The notes beneath the pieces are model-generated. The model was not told where the DNA came from, made no database searches, and was given only the letters and a program-made list of their open reading frames with translations. Positions 48,444-53,011 of a DNA stretch of 53,011 bases are shown piece after piece; the stretch's first letter is position 1, and each line of letters opens with the position of its first letter. Origin of the DNA: a virus; the IMG/VR virus record IMGVR_UViG_3300020725_000001, positions 1 through 53,011 of that record; one strand, written 5' to 3'. Position numbers and translations under genes: made by a program.

Positions 48444-48995
48444 ATGTTACCAGAAGCTATACAGAGTATGCCTACAGGTGGCGATCCTTTCCTTGATGTT
48501 CTCAAGTGGATAGTTGTTGCCGTTACTTTAATCGTTGTTTCGGGATCTACAATCATATCTTACATTAAAAGTGCAAAAGGTAATGATTCAGTAGAGGTTG
48601 CCAAAGATGAGGCTGAAATATTGCTTTATAGCCAACTTCAAGAACAGCTTAGAAGAATGGATGAGGATGTACAAGAGCTTACTCATCAAAAGAATAGATT
48701 GTTTGAAGAGTGGGCTACTTTAAAAGTTAGGTCAGAGTATCAAGAAAAAAAGCTTAATGAGCTATCAAAATCAGATGCAATTATTTGTAAGTTACGCGAA
48801 ACATTGGTTGAAAAAGATAAAGATATTGCCTTAAGAGATAAGGAAAACAAAAAGTTGATGCGCGATATTTTAGATATGAAAGATCGTATTTATCACCTTG
48901 AAATGCGTCTTGCTGAAGACGAAAAAAAGTTTTGTAACAATTGTCCTACTCTTAAAAAGAAAAAGCAGGCTCTGGAAAAAATACAACCGGAATAA
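48444..48995 (+). CDS. Membrane-anchored coiled-coil protein
   Basis: The 183-residue protein has one N-terminal membrane helix (VLKWIVVAVTLIVVSGSTII) and a long coiled coil (ILLYSQLQEQLRRMDEDVQE, DILDMKDRIYHLEMRL), ending with CNNCPTLKKKKQ. It directly follows the spanin gene. It could be a second holin-like or antiholin-like product, but no family is recognised. Confidence 0.55.
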   Translation: MLPEAIQSMPTGGDPFLDVLKWIVVAVTLIVVSGSTIISYIKSAKGNDSVEVAKDEAEILLYSQLQEQLRRMDEDVQELTHQKNRLFEEWATLKVRSEYQEKKLNELSKSDAIICKLRETLVEKDKDIALRDKENKKLMRDILDMKDRIYHLEMRLAEDEKKFCNNCPTLKKKKQALEKIQPE

Positions 48996-49001
48996 TGGAT
49001 T

Positions 49002-49229
49002 ATGGAAAGGTATGCAGATGAAATAGATCGAGCATCTGCGCTTGAGGAAGCTGAGCGCAGACACTTAATAAACAAAGCAAAAAATAGTACAACCATATTC
49101 ATTAAATCAACAGGGTTTTGTCATAACTGCAATAGTGAGTTACGACATCCATTACTTTTTTGTGATGATGAATGTGCAGAAGATTATGAGTATTTGACGG
49201 CATGTCGCCGTCGTAATGGGGATAGATAA
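49002..49229 (+). CDS. TraR/DksA-like zinc-finger protein
   Basis: This 75-residue protein begins MERYADEIDRASALEEAERR, where DEIDRA fits the acidic DxxDxA tip of TraR/DksA-type proteins, followed by a helix and the Cys4-type GFCHNCNSELRHPLLFCDDE. TraR-like phage proteins enter the RNA polymerase secondary channel and mimic DksA plus ppGpp. The zinc module is shorter and ends differently from TraR, so a plain zinc-ribbon protein remains possible. Confidence 0.6.
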   Translation: MERYADEIDRASALEEAERRHLINKAKNSTTIFIKSTGFCHNCNSELRHPLLFCDDECAEDYEYLTACRRRNGDR

Positions 49230-49240
49230 AGAGGCATTAA

Positions 49241-49588
49241 ATGCGTACTGCGAAAGAGAGTGATTTTTTTATTGAGCTGACAGGAGTTGGCTTTTTTCGT
49301 TTTGGTCGCCGCACTTATGGTGATCGTTTAAAGATAAGGTCTGAGTATTTAAGGCTGGTTCGTGAATTTGGTGATGATGATCCTGATTTGTCAATGTATG
49401 CGGCTATGATTTCTTCTCATACGGTTTTGTGTGTTGAAGCGCCTAAAGGCTGGGAAAACTTAGCAGATATTGATCTTATTGCTGATGATGGAGCAGAAGA
49501 TAAGATTTATGAGCTTTATCAATTATTGAAAACACAGGAAGAGTTTTTTCGTCAAGGCCATACCCAAGCAGGCCAAACGAAAGGGTAA
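49241..49588 (+). CDS. Tail assembly chaperone, short form (gpG-like)
   Basis: The 115-residue acidic protein sits directly before the tape-measure gene, where contractile and siphophage genomes encode a chaperone pair made by frameshifting. The N-terminus (SDFFIELTGVGFFRFGRRTY) and the helical rest fit. It ends AAA GGG TAA at 49580-49588. A long open frame in +1 register continues beyond this stop. Confidence 0.7.
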   Translation: MRTAKESDFFIELTGVGFFRFGRRTYGDRLKIRSEYLRLVREFGDDDPDLSMYAAMISSHTVLCVEAPKGWENLADIDLIADDGAEDKIYELYQLLKTQEEFFRQGHTQAGQTKG

Positions 49589-49832
49589 AGAACTACATGA
49601 TACGTATTCATTTTGGTTTAGGCGTAAGTATAACTTGTCTCCTTTAGATCCTAGGTTTCTTGAATTGACTTCAGAAGATGTTGAGGCTGAGTTCTGGGCT
49701 TATTACTATGTAGATAAGCCGCCAGGTGAAGAATTTGAAGATGATGATTTTGATATTCAGGCCATTATGGATGATTTGAATGGTGGTGATATAAATGATG
49801 ATGAATGGGAAGAATTGATCAATGACCGTTAA
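49586..49832 (+). CDS. Tail assembly chaperone, frameshift extension (gpT-like)
   Basis: This frame lies +1 of the short form, is open well upstream of the junction and continues KELHDTYSFWFRRKYNLSPL, DPRFLELTSEDVEAEFWAYY and an acidic end to TAA 49832. A +1 step at AAA GGG TAA (Gly tRNA moving from GGG to GGT) would give a fusion of about 196 residues, the known gpG-gpGT strategy for tail chaperones. The only in-frame initiator-like codon (TTG 49635) has no ribosome site, which argues for frameshifting. It overlaps the tape-measure start. Confidence 0.6.
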
Positions 49833-52800
49833 AATTAATGTCTCTGCTGATGTATCTGATGTTCAATCTGGACTAAAGAAAGTCCAAGATTCGGCTGATA
49901 AAATCAATAAGTCTTTATCAGGTGAGGTTGATTTTGATTTTAAGCAGGGTAAGGATGATCTAGCTGAATTAGCTGCCAATGCTAAAAAACTGACTGATCT
50001 TTTAGAAAAAGCCAAAAAAAATGGCTCTGATTTATCTGGCGTTGATTTTGATGCGGTCTCTAAAGTATTTGAGGAAGCAGCCAAATCTGCCGAGGAACTT
50101 GATAGGGCACTTGAGTACCTAGGAAAATCTGATGGGTTGTCTAAGGTCGTAAAGAGCTCAAAAGATCTGACTGAAAACATCAAAAAAGCAACCAGAGAAC
50201 AAAAGACCTTAAGGGAAGAAAATAGAAAATACATTACTGACCAAGAAAAGTACGATAGAGCAAGAAACTCAGGTGCTGCAGGATCTAGGCCTTTTAGAAA
50301 TATTTTACATGAAGATATTTTGGGCGGTGGTTGGCGTAAAGTCGATGTTGATGAAGCAGCAGCAAAGCGTAAAACAAGGAATTTTTTTGATTTTGCTGGA
50401 ATAAAAGTTCCCAAGGATTTATTTGGCAATGGTGATTCTGAAAAAGAAAGGGTAGATGCTGAAAAACAGGCTGAGAAAGAGCGCATATCTGCTGAGCAAA
50501 AAGCTGATAGAGAGCGTCAATCTGCTGCGCAAAGTAATGCTCGAAGAATAGCTGCTGTAGCAGGAGCTGTAGGAAGCTATGCGGGCAGCATGGGGCAGGG
50601 TGGCGGGATAATGGGTTCAGCAGGGCGATTAGCTGGCTCTGGTATTGGTGCTGCTGCTGGAGCAGTGGCTGGTTCACTTATCCCTATTCCTGTTGTTGGC
50701 TCTATGATTGGTGCAGGCGTTGGTGCTTTTGCAGGAAAGTTACTAGGTGGCGCTGGTTCTGCTGTTGATAGCAAGGCTGATGATGTTACTGCAGAAGGTG
50801 CAATGTATACGGATTTGCGTCATTCATTAGGCGCAACATCCATAGACTTTGAGATGTTGCGCGGTTCAGTTCGTCATTTTTCAGAAGGCTTAGGCTTGGC
50901 TTATAACGAGTCAGCCAAGTTGGCTAAAGAGTTTGCGCATACCGCTAACCTTAATGGTGAAGACGGCATGAAGGTTGGCAAGGAGGTGGGCTCTGCTGTC
51001 GCTTTTGGTCGCGGCTATGGAATTTCACCTGATCAGTCTGTGCAGTTTATCGCAACTATGCGTCAAATGGGTGTTACTCAAGATGATAAGGGTAATCGTA
51101 AGCTTGCATTACAAATAGCTGAGTCTGTCAAAAGTGGTGGCACATCGGCAAAAATGGATGAGGTATTAGCTTCATTGCAATCTTATGTGCAGACATCGAC
51201 AAGGCAATCCTTAACTTCTGCTGATGCAGGCGCTTACGCGTCTTTTATGGCTTTGCTGACTGGATCGTCAGTGCCAGGCATGAAGGGCGATCCTCGCAAT
51301 GCAGCCGCCACTATGAATGCGGCAGATGAGGCTATGCGACAGGGCGGCGCTCATGGTGAAGCTTCAAAAAATGTTAGTCTAGCAGCTTATCAGCAGCTAT
51401 TTGGCAACAACTTTAATGCGTATGATGCTAAATTTGTCAATGAACAAGGTGCATTTAACGATCTTGGTAAATCGTTTGATAATGTTATTTCTGTGGCTGA
51501 GGATCGAGGTGATAAAGGTGAGGCTGATCGATATAGAGAAATGGCTAAGGCCGGTAGGGGCAAGACTGCTTTATCAGTCAATATGGATTTTCTTGAGAAA
51601 GAGTTTGGGCATCAGCCGCTTGGTGAGTTTATTGGTTCTGGTGCAAATCATTTTGGCATGGGTGTTAATCAATTTTCAGCGCTTAATACTGCCATTAATA
51701 AGGTTGGCGGCACAAATAATTTAGAAAAAACTTTATCTGATGCTGGTGTTGATATGAGCAACATGAGTATGGATAAGGTTTCTTCGCTTGCGGCGCTAGC
51801 AACGGGAAGCAAAGATGAATTAAAGGCGCAGGCTAAGAGATTGCAGGGGCTAACTGGTGAAAATAAATTATCAGATCCAGAGAGAAGCGCACTAAAGCAA
51901 GGGCTGGATGAAGATAACGAAGATAAGATACGTAAATCAGTGCTTAATTTATCATCTAAGCACAATGCATTAGGCGATAGCGGTGAGAAAGGAAGGCAAT
52001 TACAAGCCACCGCAGACAATCTTTTACAAGAAATGGCAACAAAACTTGTGCCTTATACGCAAGCAATTAAAGAAGGCATTACTGAGTTAGTGCGCAATGC
52101 TGCGCCTGATTCAGAGTTTGTTAAGCAAATGGATGCTGAGAAGGAAAAGCAAAAGAAGGATGCTGAAAAAGCAAGTTATTTGGATGCGCAAATTGAAGAA
52201 AGAAAAAAGATGGTTGATGATCCGAGTAGATCAAGGGATCATGAAGGTGATATTAATCTTTATAATCATCTTGTTAAAAAGCGTAAAGAAATTGGTATTC
52301 CAACTGAATACAGTGAAATAGATGCGCCTACGCCTTGGGGAAATAAAAAAGACTATACTCAGTATGGGGATAGTAAGACAAAAGATTCATCTCCTCTTGC
52401 CAAAAATCAGTCTGATTTTATAGAAAAAACTAAGTCAGCTGCGGAGCGTGCGGCGACAAAAATTAACAAAGATACCGGCTCATCAATTTCAGCATCTGAT
52501 ATACAAGCTCAATGGGGTCTTGAGACTGGATGGGGTAAGTCAGTTCTTTCTGGAACTAATAATCTTGGCAATATTAAAGCCGGAAATGATTATAAAGGTC
52601 GCCATAAAATATTTAATGTAAATGAGGTTGATAAGGATGGTAAGCCTTATAAAACTGATCAGTCTTTTAGGGCTTATGATTCATTAGATGATTCTGCTGA
52701 TGATTATGCTGATTTAATATCAAGAAAATATCTAAATGGAAAGCCAGCTGCTAATGGGGCAGAATTTGCAAAAAGGTTAAAGCAGGGTGGTTATGCAACT

Positions 52801-53011
52801 GATCCAGACTATGAAAGCAAGCTTAGATCTGCAGCTAATAAAATAAATAGTAATAGCAGTATAGCTATTGCTTCCGAAGACAATAAATCTGCCAAGCCAG
52901 AAACAAAAGAAGAGAAGCAGAAAATTGTTAAGGAAGCTGTTAAGGGCAATGATGCTATAAAAAAAATACCCCCCCAAGAAAAGTTGGCTGATGCGATAGC
53001 TATGCCAGAAT
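49822..53011 (+). CDS. Tape measure protein with GH73 glucosaminidase domain (3' end outside window)
   Basis: The frame from ATG 49822 is open to the window end (at least 1,063 residues). It has a coiled-coil N-terminus (VSDVQSGLKKVQDSADKINK), a Gly/Ala hydrophobic region at about 243-315 (AAVAGAVGSYAGSMGQGGG, GAAAGAVAGSLIPIPVVG), long helices, and at about 890-1000 a glucosaminidase-like domain (QAQWGLETGWGKSVLSGTNN, LGNIKAGNDYKG, FRAYDSLDDSADDYADLIS, GGYATDPDYESKL). The protein sets tail length, and its hydrolase opens peptidoglycan during DNA injection. Confidence 0.85.
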   Translation, partial: MTVKINVSADVSDVQSGLKKVQDSADKINKSLSGEVDFDFKQGKDDLAELAANAKKLTDLLEKAKKNGSDLSGVDFDAVSKVFEEAAKSAEELDRALEYLGKSDGLSKVVKSSKDLTENIKKATREQKTLREENRKYITDQEKYDRARNSGAAGSRPFRNILHEDILGGGWRKVDVDEAAAKRKTRNFFDFAGIKVPKDLFGNGDSEKERVDAEKQAEKERISAEQKADRERQSAAQSNARRIAAVAGAVGSYAGSMGQGGGIMGSAGRLAGSGIGAAAGAVAGSLIPIPVVGSMIGAGVGAFAGKLLGGAGSAVDSKADDVTAEGAMYTDLRHSLGATSIDFEMLRGSVRHFSEGLGLAYNESAKLAKEFAHTANLNGEDGMKVGKEVGSAVAFGRGYGISPDQSVQFIATMRQMGVTQDDKGNRKLALQIAESVKSGGTSAKMDEVLASLQSYVQTSTRQSLTSADAGAYASFMALLTGSSVPGMKGDPRNAAATMNAADEAMRQGGAHGEASKNVSLAAYQQLFGNNFNAYDAKFVNEQGAFNDLGKSFDNVISVAEDRGDKGEADRYREMAKAGRGKTALSVNMDFLEKEFGHQPLGEFIGSGANHFGMGVNQFSALNTAINKVGGTNNLEKTLSDAGVDMSNMSMDKVSSLAALATGSKDELKAQAKRLQGLTGENKLSDPERSALKQGLDEDNEDKIRKSVLNLSSKHNALGDSGEKGRQLQATADNLLQEMATKLVPYTQAIKEGITELVRNAAPDSEFVKQMDAEKEKQKKDAEKASYLDAQIEERKKMVDDPSRSRDHEGDINLYNHLVKKRKEIGIPTEYSEIDAPTPWGNKKDYTQYGDSKTKDSSPLAKNQSDFIEKTKSAAERAATKINKDTGSSISASDIQAQWGLETGWGKSVLSGTNNLGNIKAGNDYKGRHKIFNVNEVDKDGKPYKTDQSFRAYDSLDDSADDYADLISRKYLNGKPAANGAEFAKRLKQGGYATDPDYESKLRSAANKINSNSSIAIASEDNKSAKPETKEEKQKIVKEAVKGNDAIKKIPPQEKLADAIAMPE

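Noticed and set aside
1-53011. Integrase gene or attachment-site repeat
   Set aside because: No recombinase motif or flanking direct repeat could be identified in the window.

Overview
The window is most of the structural half of a contractile-tailed (myovirus-type) double-stranded DNA phage, or prophage, of a Gram-negative bacterium. The grounds are a terminase pair, an HK97-type portal, a Mu F-like head protein, an assemblin-type protease next to a major capsid protein, a tail sheath, a tail tube, a tape measure, a tail-assembly chaperone pair, and a Gram-negative lysis cassette (holin, lytic transglycosylase, Rz with embedded Rz1). No integrase or attachment site is visible, so prophage versus free phage cannot be settled here. 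A toxin-antitoxin cluster and a Rha-type regulator at the left edge favour a temperate element. The repeated DUF1640-like genes and a DUF29 gene are types I associate with gammaproteobacteria such as methanotrophs; that host guess is inference only.

Layout: 1-850, minus-strand RelE/ParE toxin, HTH antitoxin and HigA-like antitoxin. 800-850, overlapping divergent promoters. 857-2094, structured leader plus Rha regulator. 2066-3490, minus-strand tandem array of five DUF1640-like membrane coiled-coil genes. 3568-6144, early/middle operon (SSB, RuvC-like resolvase, tiny membrane proteins, two Cys-rich zinc-ribbon proteins) closed by a terminator. 6250-14201, terminase, portal with a toxin-like C-terminus, and a minor head protein interrupted by an intein. 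14201-15401, an outer-membrane-barrel-like protein and two tRNAs (Asn, Ala). 15841-22646, a small DUF5681-like gene, an unknown gene and a 2,040-residue polyvalent protein with an SF2/SNF2 helicase. 22695-24046, DNA methyltransferase, solo XRE regulator and small gene. 24422-27774, protease, scaffold-like protein, capsid. 27893-34949, a chain of fibre-like proteins. 34968-37972, connector/neck genes. 37997-39001, a counter-oriented HTH-GHKL ATPase-STAS gene. 39118-41929, tail genes ending in the sheath. 42053-45836, a second polyvalent protein, split by a T9 tract. 45840-46301, counter-oriented DUF29 gene. 46459-53011, tail tube, lysis genes, TraR/DksA-like protein, frameshifted chaperone pair and the start of the tape measure.

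The most notable signal is a 19-bp element, consensus GGTCGTGACRNNANNMTWW, present at eleven sites. It occurs at the start of most late transcription units, often just after a terminator or a counter-oriented insert. The distance from its end to the start codon is either 28-31 nt (five genes; 37 nt in a sixth) or only 2-5 nt (three genes). It behaves like a phage-specific late promoter, and the second class would give nearly leaderless mRNAs. Other points of interest are the dispersing DUF1640-like family (seven copies plus a remnant), three putative BECR-type nuclease domains built into large phage proteins, a sequence shared between protease and capsid, and candidate frameshift sites.
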